Of a stretch of 64,000 nucleotides of DNA, positions 16,872 to 25,379 are shown one piece after another. Under the pieces are notes generated by a model. It was given only the letters and a program-made list of their open reading frames with translations. It was not told where the DNA came from and did no database searches. Position numbers and translations under genes: made by a program. Origin of the DNA: CBDBIG01 sp965205845 [NCBI: bacterium] (GTDB taxonomy: Bacteria > SAR324); assembly GCA_965205845.1 (NCBI GenBank), contig CBDBIG010000005.1:186001-250000 (forward strand), read 5' to 3'. Each line of letters opens with the position of its first letter. The stretch's first letter is position 1.

Positions 16872-18413
16872 CTATTTCCATTTCACAGTAAAAAAGCGCG
16901 GGATTTCATCCGCAGTGGGCTCAAACGCCACTTCTTTACTAAACACATAATTGGTGTTGTATGAAAACAAAGGCAGCCAATACACTTCATTCGCAATCCG
17001 CCGCAACGCTGAGCGATAGCTCTTTTTGCGCACTTTAGGACTGATGGAGCTATCCCCTTTTTCGAGGGCAGCGATCACCTTTTTATCTCTGGCATAATCA
17101 TCTACACCACCCTTAAAAAAGTTGCTGGTAATGGCAGAAACGTCGTTGATGGAATAAGAACCCCAAGTCATAAACTGAAAAGGCACTTTGCCCGATTGCA
17201 CTTTGTCGCGCAGAGCAGAATACTTTAAGTAGGTAAACTTGGTTTTGATGCCCACGGCGTTCAAATACCCAATCATGGCTTCTGCGTAGTCGCGGTTGCG
17301 ATATGCGTAAAAGTCAGTGGTAAAGCCGTTAGGATAACCCGCTTTTGCCAACAGTTCTTTGGCTTTTTTAGGGTTATACGCATACTTTTTAACGTTCGAG
17401 GTACACCCAAACTGGGTGGGGAAACAAGCGGAATGCACCACTTTAGAAGCCCCTTTCACCAGGGAATTCAAGATGGTTTTGCGGTCAATGGCATGGGCAA
17501 TGGCTTGACGCACACGCTTGTCATTCATGGGGTTTTTCCCCGTTCGCGCAGAGGCGTCAAAACTGACATAGCCGATGCGCATGGTGGAAGCATTTTGAAC
17601 GGTAAAACGCCCCGCTTTCTTAAAATTTTCGGCTTGGTCTGCAGGTACTCTCCAAATCCAATCCAACCCGCCCGAGAGCAACTCGGCAAACTGCGTATTG
17701 CGCTCTGGAATGGTGCGATACACAATGCGCTTAATGGAAGCTTTGGGTTTGGGTCCTTTGTGATAGCCCGAATAGCTCTCAAATTCAAAGCGTTGCTTGT
17801 CAAGATCGATTTTGGTTGCCTTGTAAGGGCCTGTACCCACGGGCTTCACACCCATCCCTTCAGGGCCTACCTTGGCGTAGTACTCATTGGGGTAGATCAC
17901 CAAAGGGCCTGAAAGGTATTCAAAGACAGCAGGAAAAACCTTTTTTAAGGTTAAGCGTACTTTGTACTTGCTCAGGCGGGTAGCCTTGCCAATCCAGTTC
18001 ACATTACGCTGGGTTTTGACCTTGTTTTCAGGCTTGCTTATCCAATTAAGGGTGTACACCACATCGTCGGCATCAAAAGCTTCGCCGTTATGAAACTTAA
18101 TCCCTTTGCGCAGGTTAAACTCCAAGGTCGTGTCGTTCACCCATTTAAAGCTGGTGGCTAGATTGCCTTTGTACTTAAACGTACTGGGATCGCGATAAAA
18201 CAAACCATCCCATAGCATGCGCGAGAGCAATATGCCCTCACGCGCGGTGTTAAAATAGTTATCAACCGATTCCAACTCGGTTTCAGAGGCAACATTAAGC
18301 ACCCCATCTTTTTTGTTGGCCAAAGCATAACCAGCACTCAAGCTCACAAGCAACAAGCCCACAAGCATCGATTGCAAGGCGCGTCGGCACAGGGTAAAAC
18401 CCATTTTCTGCAT
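16872..18413 (-). CDS. dppA: Periplasmic peptide-binding protein (DppA/OppA-like, SBP_bac_5)
   Basis: The substrate-binding protein that delivers peptides to DppBC, 513 aa. ATG 18413 is chosen because AAAGGA lies eight bases upstream and a good signal peptide follows (short basic start, then SMLVGLLLVSLSAGYALA). The upstream in-frame start at 18467 would put a second hydrophobic stretch before it. Family words include LEFNLRKGIKFHNGE, FDADDVVYTLNWI, PVGTGPYK and VRQAIAHAIDRKTI. It is the first gene of the dpp operon. Confidence 0.92.
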   Translation of the reverse strand: MQKMGFTLCRRALQSMLVGLLLVSLSAGYALANKKDGVLNVASETELESVDNYFNTAREGILLSRMLWDGLFYRDPSTFKYKGNLATSFKWVNDTTLEFNLRKGIKFHNGEAFDADDVVYTLNWISKPENKVKTQRNVNWIGKATRLSKYKVRLTLKKVFPAVFEYLSGPLVIYPNEYYAKVGPEGMGVKPVGTGPYKATKIDLDKQRFEFESYSGYHKGPKPKASIKRIVYRTIPERNTQFAELLSGGLDWIWRVPADQAENFKKAGRFTVQNASTMRIGYVSFDASARTGKNPMNDKRVRQAIAHAIDRKTILNSLVKGASKVVHSACFPTQFGCTSNVKKYAYNPKKAKELLAKAGYPNGFTTDFYAYRNRDYAEAMIGYLNAVGIKTKFTYLKYSALRDKVQSGKVPFQFMTWGSYSINDVSAITSNFFKGGVDDYARDKKVIAALEKGDSSISPKVRKKSYRSALRRIANEVYWLPLFSYNTNYVFSKEVAFEPTADEIPRFFTVKWK

Positions 18414-19132
18414 AACACGTTCCTTTATTTTCAGAATAAAAAGAAAATTTTTCAAAAATACCAGCACTGCGATTATTCAGCACTTGGCAGATGAGAGGCT
18501 TTTTGACATGACGGCACCCAAATCCATGGACTAACCGCTTGCAAACGCATTGTTTGCGATGATAATACGCGTTCAGCACCAGCGCACCATATGCAGGGCC
18601 ACTCTTACCGGGGGTGCGTCGCATAACCACTCAAAGCCATACCCCTGTTACGTTACACAAAAAACACGGTTTGTCATTATCCATTTGTTTTAGGGTTGCG
18701 TCAAAACATCGATTCGGCGGACATCCTCTGCCCGTAAACCTTGGCAAAAACCGGCAAAATCCTGTTTCTACGTTTACGCGTGAACGCTCTAATGTACGCG
18801 TAAACGCTCTAGGGGGGCATCCATTAAGAGGTTTTAGAGCGTAACCCGCTGCCTAGCTACACACACAATCGGTTAACGGATACAGTGTACGCTTTTTTTC
18901 ACAACAAAAAACGAAGGGCAGGTATGCTACCTTGTCGTAAAGAGCTGATGGTGACCTGTGGCGTCACCCGCAAAATAGGGGACCTTTTTTAGATTGGACC
19001 CTATTGTCTTCATCCATTTATGCCCGCATCTACCAATGTCCTTAAAATACCTACTGGGGGGGTGCTAGCGTTGGGTTTTTGAGAGACCCCCATATTTCAT
19101 CAGAAAAAACCGTTCATCATTTAAAGAACACC
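18414..19132. other. Divergent intergenic region between dppA and dnaE
   Basis: About 720 bp with no convincing gene; frames here are short and lack ribosome sites. It must hold the dpp and dnaE promoters. GGTGAC/GTCACC (around 18950-18968) can form a small hairpin. The only repeated element is described at 18771-18842. Confidence 0.45.
18771..18842. promoter_or_regulatory. Repeated ACGCGT/ACGCTCTA element between dppA and dnaE
   Basis: CGTTTACGCGTGAACGCTCT (18771-18790) is followed at once by a second version, TGTACGCGTAAACGCTCT (18793-18810). A third, inverted TTTTAGAGCGT lies at 18832-18842. Direct plus inverted copies with palindromic ACGCGT cores could be an operator. It may equally be a small diverged duplication. 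Confidence 0.25.
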
Positions 19133-22100
19133 ATGGAAAAGCCCTTTGTCCCCCTGCACGTGCACACCCAATACTCTTTGCTTGAAGGTGCTATCCGCAT
19201 TAAAATGCTGCCAAACGCACTCAAAAAGCGGGGATTTCATGCCTGCGCCATTACGGATTTGGGCAACATGTTTGGGGCCATTGAGTTTTATGAGACCCTT
19301 AAAAAACAAGACATCACCCCCATTATTGGGATGGAAGCTTACGTAGCAGATGGTGGTCGCCACAACCGGAGCTATTCCAGAAAAGGTCCCAACGCCAGCA
19401 AATTGGTGCTGTTATGCCAAAACAAGCAGGGCTACCACAACCTGTGCAAGCTGGCCAGTTTAGGCTATGTGGAGGGCAAGTACTATCAACCGCGCATCGA
19501 CCTTGCGTTGCTCGAAAAACACCATCACGGGCTCATCGCACTCTCCTCGGGGGAGTGGGGGGTGGTTGGGCGTCCTTTGCGCCTCGAGGGGATTGAAAAA
19601 GCCAAAAAGGCAGCCTTGTGGTTTAAGCAGGTGTTTGGTGAACGCTTTTACCTCGAAGTTCAAAACCAAGGTTCCCCTTGGGAAAAAGAAGGCATCCCTC
19701 ATTTTTTAAACATTGCCCAAAGCCAGCAAATTCCTTTGGTGGGGACGAACGAGTGCTTTTACCTTGAAGCTCATGAAGGGGAAGCGCAGCAGTTGCTTAC
19801 CCTAATCGGCAGGCAAAAAACCATCCATAATGGCAATGTGGACCCCCAGACGGAAACGAACCGCCATTTGCGCTCGGCCCTTGAAATGCAAGAAGCCCTG
19901 GCCCATTTTCCTCCACAAGCCCTGCACAACAGTGCTCACATTGCCCAGCAATGCCAGCTCGATCTGAGCAATAAAATATACCACCTACCTCAATGTGAAT
20001 CCCCCCCAGGCGTAAGCGAAGATGCACACTTGCGCAGCGAGGCAGCCAGGGGCTTGGCGCAACGCCTAACCTTATTGTCCAAGCGCTATCAATGGCCGGT
20101 GCAAGAACAATCTGGTCAAGGCAAAGCCTATGAAGCACGCTTGCAGTTTGAGCTGGGCATCATTACCAATATGGAATACAGCGGCTATTTTTTAATTGTG
20201 GCCGACTTTATTCGTTGGGCCAAAAAGAACCAGGTACGGGTAGGTCCTGGGCGCGGGTCGGGGGCAGGCTCTTTGGTAGCCTACGCCCTTGGCATTACCG
20301 ACCTCGACCCCATTTACCACGGTCTGTTGTTTGAGCGTTTTTTAAACCCTGAGCGCGTTAGCATGCCCGACTTTGACATTGACTTTGATGTCGAGGGGCG
20401 CGACAAGGTTATCAATTACGTGCGCGAAAAATACGGGCACCAGCGCGTGTGTCAAATTTCGACCTTTGGGTCTTTGGGTGCCAAAGCCGCTGTCCGCAAT
20501 GTGGCGCGGGTACTGGGCTTTGATTATCAATCTGCCGACCGCATCGCCAAACTCATCCCCAATAAACTGGGCATTACCCTGGCCGATGCCTTGAGCATGG
20601 AACCCGAACTCAAAAAATTGGCTGACGAGGGCAGCGAGAATGAACAACGCCTGCTGCGCGTCGCTCAATTGCTTGAAGGACTGAGCTCGAACCTATCGAC
20701 CCACGCAGCAGGGGTGATTATTTTAAGCCAAGACGTACAAGATGTGATGCCCGTTTGTACGTCCTCCAAACTTAAAGGGGCGGTGCAATCGCAGTATGCC
20801 ATGAAATGGGCTGAGCACCAAGGGGCGGTCAAATTTGACTTTTTGGGGCTCAATAACCTCACCATCATTCAGCGCGCTCTAAACCTGATTAACAACCCTG
20901 TGAACACAGAAAATGAGGGTGTTACCGATGCGAATGCCCAAAGCAGCAACCCTGCAAATCAAGCAACCCAGGACACCTTGGACCTCGATGCCATCCCTTT
21001 GGATGACCCCAAAGTGTACGCCTTGCTGGGGCGTGCCGAATCGACAGGCATTTTCCAACTGGAATCCCAAGGCATGCGCCGCCTACTCGTCGACCTGCAA
21101 CCCACCTGCTTTGAGGACATCGTAGCCCTTTTGGCACTCTATCGCCCAGGTCCTTTGGATTCGGGCATGACCAACGATTTTATCAAACGCAAAAATGGCC
21201 AGGCAAAAATAAGCCACCTGCATCCTGACCTCGCGCCCGTGCTCAGCGATACCTACGGGGTGATGGCCTACCAAGAACAAGTGATGGAAGCCGCACGCGT
21301 ACTGGGTGGGTTTTCTCTGGGTGAGGCCGATATTTTGCGGCGGGCCATGGGCAAAAAAGACAGCCTCGAAATGGCCCAACAGCGCCAACGCTTTGTGGAA
21401 GGATGCGCAAAAAATAACATTGCAGCGGAGAAAGCGGAGCACATATTTGATCAAATTGACAAGTTTGCGGGCTATGGTTTCAACAAGTCGCATTCGGCAG
21501 CATATGCCTTAATTGCCTACCAAACCGCCTATCTTAAGGCGCATTACCCCGTTGCGTTCATGGCAGCGTTGCTCAGTAGTGAGATGGGTAACAGCGACAA
21601 AATGGCCAGTTGCCTTGCCGACTGCAACGAACTTGGTGTCAAGGTCTCGCCGCCCGATGTCAACGGCAGCGAGGCAGATTTTACCGTACACCAAAACCAA
21701 ATTCGCTTTGGCATGAGTGCCATTAAAAACGTGGGACACCACGCAGCCAGGGCCATTTTACAAGCCAGACTAAACCAGACAGGACAACGCTTTGCCAGCC
21801 TTGAGGCCTTTTTGCGCTCCGTAGACCTGCGTAAAGTCAATAAACGCTCCCTCGAAACCCTTATTCAATGTGGAAGCCTCGATAGCCTACATCGCAATCG
21901 TAAAAGTCTCCGTCAAGGTCTCGAACACCTGCTTTACATAGGGCAGCAATACCAAAATGCGCAAGTGGCTGGGCAGGAAACCTTACTCAATTTGCTCGGC
22001 AAAGAAGATGAGGCCTCCGCAGACACCCTGGCCATTCAATTGCCAACGGTCGAAGACTACCCCTTGCAAGAGCGTTTACGGCTTGAAAAGGAGGCCATTG

Positions 22101-22816
22101 GTGTGTTTGTTTCAGGGCATCCCCTCGACCTCTACAAATCTGAGGTAAGCCAGCTCACCATAACCTCACGTAGCGTGCGTGAAGGCGAACACCCTAACGG
22201 CCAAACCGTGGTGGTGGCGGGCATTGTAACCAACCTCACCTTACGGCTTAACCGCAAAAGTGAAAAATTTGCCGTACTTACCATTGAAGATCTGCACGGA
22301 TCGGTGGAAGTGGTGGTGTTTGCCAGCATGTATCAAACGTGCAATACACTGCTGCGTAAAGAGGAACCTTTGTTGGTCCAAGGGCGCATTAACCAGCGTG
22401 AACAAGGTATTAGCATTCAAGCCGAAACCATTACCTCCTTGCAGGTCTACCGCAGTCAGCATGCCACAAGCCTTACCATGAGTCCTACCAAAAGCCTAAG
22501 CCCAGCCGTACTGCGTCGCTTAAACGGTGTATTGGCTGAGGATGCCAAAAGCAGTGCAAGCCGCTGTGCGTTGGTGTTACGGGTAAAAAGCCAAAATGGC
22601 TGTGAACTCGATGTACAAATGCCCAGCTGCATTGAACCCACCTCAAAAGTGGTCGAAAACCTGCTGGCCTGCCTGCCTCATGCGCAGTATACCTTTACCT
22701 ATGATGCCAATTCGAATGTACTGGGCAATTTGCAACAGCAAAAAGAGCCTGGGCTGGCCAACGCGCGAATGCCTGCTGCCCAGAGGCCTTTGCAAAGTCC
22801 CCAAGCACCTCACTAA
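19133..22816 (+). CDS. dnaE: DNA polymerase III alpha subunit
   Basis: The replicative polymerase, 1227 aa from ATG 19133; a TTG at 19079 would add 18 residues that are not family-like. The N-terminal PHP domain begins FVPLHVHTQYSLLEGAIR. The palm has GPGRGSGAGSLVAYALGI and the catalytic aspartates in MPDFDIDFD, and the fingers carry the IFQLESQGMRRLL and RAMGKKD landmarks. The helix-hairpin-helix follows (GFNKSHSAAYALIAYQTAYL), then an OB fold (VVVAGIVTNLTLRL) and a variable tail. A polar Asn/Gln-rich insertion sits near residues 595-620. It stands alone, with a likely terminator just after it. Confidence 0.96.
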   Translation: MEKPFVPLHVHTQYSLLEGAIRIKMLPNALKKRGFHACAITDLGNMFGAIEFYETLKKQDITPIIGMEAYVADGGRHNRSYSRKGPNASKLVLLCQNKQGYHNLCKLASLGYVEGKYYQPRIDLALLEKHHHGLIALSSGEWGVVGRPLRLEGIEKAKKAALWFKQVFGERFYLEVQNQGSPWEKEGIPHFLNIAQSQQIPLVGTNECFYLEAHEGEAQQLLTLIGRQKTIHNGNVDPQTETNRHLRSALEMQEALAHFPPQALHNSAHIAQQCQLDLSNKIYHLPQCESPPGVSEDAHLRSEAARGLAQRLTLLSKRYQWPVQEQSGQGKAYEARLQFELGIITNMEYSGYFLIVADFIRWAKKNQVRVGPGRGSGAGSLVAYALGITDLDPIYHGLLFERFLNPERVSMPDFDIDFDVEGRDKVINYVREKYGHQRVCQISTFGSLGAKAAVRNVARVLGFDYQSADRIAKLIPNKLGITLADALSMEPELKKLADEGSENEQRLLRVAQLLEGLSSNLSTHAAGVIILSQDVQDVMPVCTSSKLKGAVQSQYAMKWAEHQGAVKFDFLGLNNLTIIQRALNLINNPVNTENEGVTDANAQSSNPANQATQDTLDLDAIPLDDPKVYALLGRAESTGIFQLESQGMRRLLVDLQPTCFEDIVALLALYRPGPLDSGMTNDFIKRKNGQAKISHLHPDLAPVLSDTYGVMAYQEQVMEAARVLGGFSLGEADILRRAMGKKDSLEMAQQRQRFVEGCAKNNIAAEKAEHIFDQIDKFAGYGFNKSHSAAYALIAYQTAYLKAHYPVAFMAALLSSEMGNSDKMASCLADCNELGVKVSPPDVNGSEADFTVHQNQIRFGMSAIKNVGHHAARAILQARLNQTGQRFASLEAFLRSVDLRKVNKRSLETLIQCGSLDSLHRNRKSLRQGLEHLLYIGQQYQNAQVAGQETLLNLLGKEDEASADTLAIQLPTVEDYPLQERLRLEKEAIGVFVSGHPLDLYKSEVSQLTITSRSVREGEHPNGQTVVVAGIVTNLTLRLNRKSEKFAVLTIEDLHGSVEVVVFASMYQTCNTLLRKEEPLLVQGRINQREQGISIQAETITSLQVYRSQHATSLTMSPTKSLSPAVLRRLNGVLAEDAKSSASRCALVLRVKSQNGCELDVQMPSCIEPTSKVVENLLACLPHAQYTFTYDANSNVLGNLQQQKEPGLANARMPAAQRPLQSPQAPH

Positions 22817-22832
22817 ACGTGGCACATCATCT

Positions 22833-22857
22833 CCCGTTAAACCACGGGGGTATTTTT
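22833..22857 (+). terminator. Likely terminator of dnaE
   Basis: CCCGT (22833-22837) pairs with ACGGG (22844-22848) around a 6-base loop and is followed by GGTATTTTTT, 17 bases after the dnaE stop. The stem is short but the position and the U-run fit an intrinsic terminator. Confidence 0.55.
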
Positions 22858-23150
22858 TAAGGGCATCGCCCCGTTCTCATCAAAGACGGCTTTTTTTGCA
22901 AAAAGGGAGGTTCAAACCTTCATGCCAATTTGGGTAAAGGAGTTTAAGTGGAGGGAGGTTCAAATTCTTTGGTGCCGTATCTTGAGGGGTGAAATGGCTT
23001 TGCCACAAAAACCTCGCCCGCGCTTTTGATTAAAATCCCCTGCGACCTTGGCTGCATCTTGTGGCCTGCGGAGCATCGCCTCCTTGCCCGCCTCTTCTTT
23101 TGTGCGCACGAACCCCATGCCTTGTTTTTTGGTACGGGCAATCGCCTTGG

Positions 23151-23370
23151 CACGCTGAATGCAGCGCTGAATGCAACCGCACGCTGAATGCAACTGCACG
23201 CTGATTACAACTGCACGCTGAATGCGACTGCACGCTGAATGCGACTGCACGCTGAATGCAACTGCACGCTGAATGCAACTGCACGCTGAATGCAGCGCTG
23301 AATGCAACCGCACGCTGAATGCAACTGCACGCTGATTACAACTGCACGCTGAATGCAACTGCACGCCTGG
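23151..23370. repeat. 17-bp tandem array, 14 units, with a 131-bp higher-order duplication
   Basis: CGCTGAATG (or CGCTGATTA) recurs at 23153, 23165, 23182, 23199, 23216, 23233, 23250, 23267, 23284, 23296, 23313, 23330, 23347 and, partly, 23364. Spacing is 17 bp apart from two 12-bp steps. The short step and a variant GATTACAACT unit both recur 131 bp later, so a block of eight units was itself duplicated. There are no spacers. It abuts a transposase fragment. Confidence 0.95.
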
Positions 23371-23552
23371 TGGGCGTTGTGCAACCCCATTTGCCGATTG
23401 ACCAAGGCACGAAAACTATCGACGGGAATGGCTTTTTGCATGTAATTTTCTCCGCGGCTGAGAGGGCTGTTGCCCCTATTTATGGATGCCAGCAAGGCAA
23501 GCCAAGCGTTGCGAGCTTGGGCGCGGACCGTTTCGAAGCCAGCGAAACACAC
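23367..23552 (-). pseudogene. Fragment of a Mu-type transposase (MuA family)
   Basis: The minus strand encodes INRGNSPLSRGENYMQKAIP followed by VDSFRALVNRQMGLHNA. The same words, GNSP, ENY, KAIP or KSDSH, FRALV and HNAQ, occur in order in the Mu-like transposase remnant at 59.2-60.3 kb, C-terminal to the catalytic Glu. Only about 60 codons remain. The frame runs straight into the 17-bp array, which seems to have replaced the rest of the gene. Confidence 0.6.
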
Positions 23553-23658
23553 TCCCTTTAGCGTGGTTGGTTTTAAAAAATGCGCCCTGCGGTAGGCTTT
23601 TTGTGTGCTGCAATCTTAGCCCTGTGCGCCTTGCAGATAGGCTTTATGGAGCCTCAAT

Positions 23659-24858
23659 TCACCAAGTACTCGAACGCCGCCTCCTGCGGCTTAAGGCCTT
23701 CTTCTTTGCGACAACACCCCCGCTGTAGATCCCCGCTTTGCCAGATTGACCACCCTTACCTCCCAGAGCGGTTTTGCCAGATTGCGCCTCTTTGCTGCGG
23801 TTATTTTCTTCATCATCCAAGCGGACATTACGGTGCCGACGGGTTGCCCCCCCATGCTTGGTTTTATCGCGCGTATCCCTACTCCCTTGCTGTTGCCATG
23901 GCTTGACATACACCACCTTTTTTGTGGGTTTAGGAGCCTGATTGGGAGGGGCATCCAAATCTTCGAATTCCCACTGGGGATGCTCAAGCACGGCTTGCTG
24001 CCATTTGCCCCATAACCGATGTGGGATTTGGGGGGGCAAGGGACGTTTGTTTTTTTTCCAGTGCAATAACCATTTGGGGCTTAGCGGCGTTTTAATCAAG
24101 GGCTGGGCACTGGCAGCGATGCTCCCTAAAATTTGATGCTGGGCCATTTGCACATAGCCCACAAAAAAATTGGCGGCCAGCAAGCCCGCTTGCACAGGTG
24201 CAGCCTTGCTATAGGTAACCAAGCGGATGCCCTCGCCCATCGTTGCGCAGTGCCTTAGGGCTTGAAAAATTTGCAAGCGCCACATCTCCTCGTTAACCTC
24301 ACGGGAAAAAGGATCAAAAAACACCACCTGTGCGCGCAGGGTTTCTTGGTCTAGGCACTGTGCACAATCGCCTTCGCGCAGTTCCCACACGGCCTTAATG
24401 GGAGGCTTGTGGTTGGACTGACCATGATGCTGTAAATCTACGCGTCCATGCCTTAAGAGCAACCCAACGCTCTCCTCCCAGCCTTTTAAATAGCCCAGGG
24501 TTTCCGCATTTTTTAAGGCAAAATGTAAAGCACTCAGATCGCGTTCAAAACTAACCACTCGCAAAGGGCGTAAGGGTTTGGTCGTGGTTTGCTGGGCCTG
24601 TGTGCGGTGTAGGCTCAGGGCGGCCAGAGCATTGGCAGCAGCACCCAAGCCAATATCGAACACCACCACCTCGGGAGCGTTTTTAAAAGCGGGAGAGGCG
24701 CCAAAAGTGGGAGAAGCATGCAGCAAACCGAGCAAACCGCTACCCTTCACATACAAATTTGTAGCCTCGTGCCAAGGGCCATCCCCAGGGTGCATGGTTT
24801 GTTTAAAGCGTGGATGGTAAACGCTGAACGCACCCGATTTTTGCCTGATTAAGCGCAT
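23659..24858 (-). CDS. MnmC-like SAM-dependent methyltransferase
   Basis: A 399-residue protein with a Rossmann methyltransferase fold. PEVVVFDIGLGAAANALAAL near residues 63-82 is the SAM-binding glycine loop. VVFFDPFSREVNEEMW near residue 190 matches the MnmC-type DxFxPxxNPxMW element. MnmC's methyltransferase domain finishes mnm5s2U in tRNA wobble positions. The FAD oxidase domain of bifunctional MnmC is absent. The last 90 residues are low-complexity, rich in Lys, Arg and Gly, and may bind RNA. ATG 24858 has AAGGAAAT just upstream. Substrate is inferred from the family only. Confidence 0.65.
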   Translation of the reverse strand: MRLIRQKSGAFSVYHPRFKQTMHPGDGPWHEATNLYVKGSGLLGLLHASPTFGASPAFKNAPEVVVFDIGLGAAANALAALSLHRTQAQQTTTKPLRPLRVVSFERDLSALHFALKNAETLGYLKGWEESVGLLLRHGRVDLQHHGQSNHKPPIKAVWELREGDCAQCLDQETLRAQVVFFDPFSREVNEEMWRLQIFQALRHCATMGEGIRLVTYSKAAPVQAGLLAANFFVGYVQMAQHQILGSIAASAQPLIKTPLSPKWLLHWKKNKRPLPPQIPHRLWGKWQQAVLEHPQWEFEDLDAPPNQAPKPTKKVVYVKPWQQQGSRDTRDKTKHGGATRRHRNVRLDDEENNRSKEAQSGKTALGGKGGQSGKAGIYSGGVVAKKKALSRRRRRSSTW

Positions 24859-25066
24859 TATTTCCTTTTTTTAGACGGAGCGGTCTTGCTACTAGGCATC
24901 AATGAAGAATATTAAGGCAGAACGGACGGCTAAAGACCAGCATACAAAACGCACCGCTTAGAACTGTATTCCTATGTTAGGTAGTGGACAATTTTGGATG
25001 CGAGTCGTATGATTGCCTACCATGATACGTGGCTGTACGCCAATCGATGGTTTGTTTGCTGCTATT

Positions 25067-25285
25067 GCGCAAAAAGGTCCGCGCAAAAGGATCCGCGCAA
25101 AAAGATCCGCGCAAAAAGGTCCGCGCAAAAGGATCCGCGCAAAAAGATCCGCGCAAAAAGATCCGCGCAAAAAGATCCGCGCAAAAAGATCCGCGCAAAA
25201 AGATCCGCGCAAAAAGATCCGCGCAAAAAGATCCGCGCAAAAAGATCCGCGCAAAAAGATCCGCGCAAAAAGATCCGCGCAAAAA
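25067..25285. repeat. 14-bp GATC-containing tandem array, 15 units
   Basis: The unit GATCCGCGCAAAAA recurs every 14 bp from 25076 to 25272. Thirteen units carry GATC and two (25076 and 25118) carry GGTC; two have AAAAGGATCC, so a BamHI site. It ends about 95 bp upstream of the DUF2254-like gene. There are no spacers. The GATC sites lie a fixed 14 bp apart, an unusually dense cluster of potential Dam targets. Confidence 0.96.
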
Positions 25286-25379
25286 GCCAATAAAAAGCAC
25301 CCTTGTATTTGCCTATTGAACCCTTAAGCGTGCACTGTGCCTCTATAGAGAGTCCCGCCTGTTATGAGGAGACACATTT

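Noticed and set aside
23151-23370. CRISPR array
   Set aside because: The 17-bp units are contiguous and have no unique spacers; no cas gene is nearby. The same holds for the 14-, 22-, 51-, 80-, 102- and 108-bp arrays.
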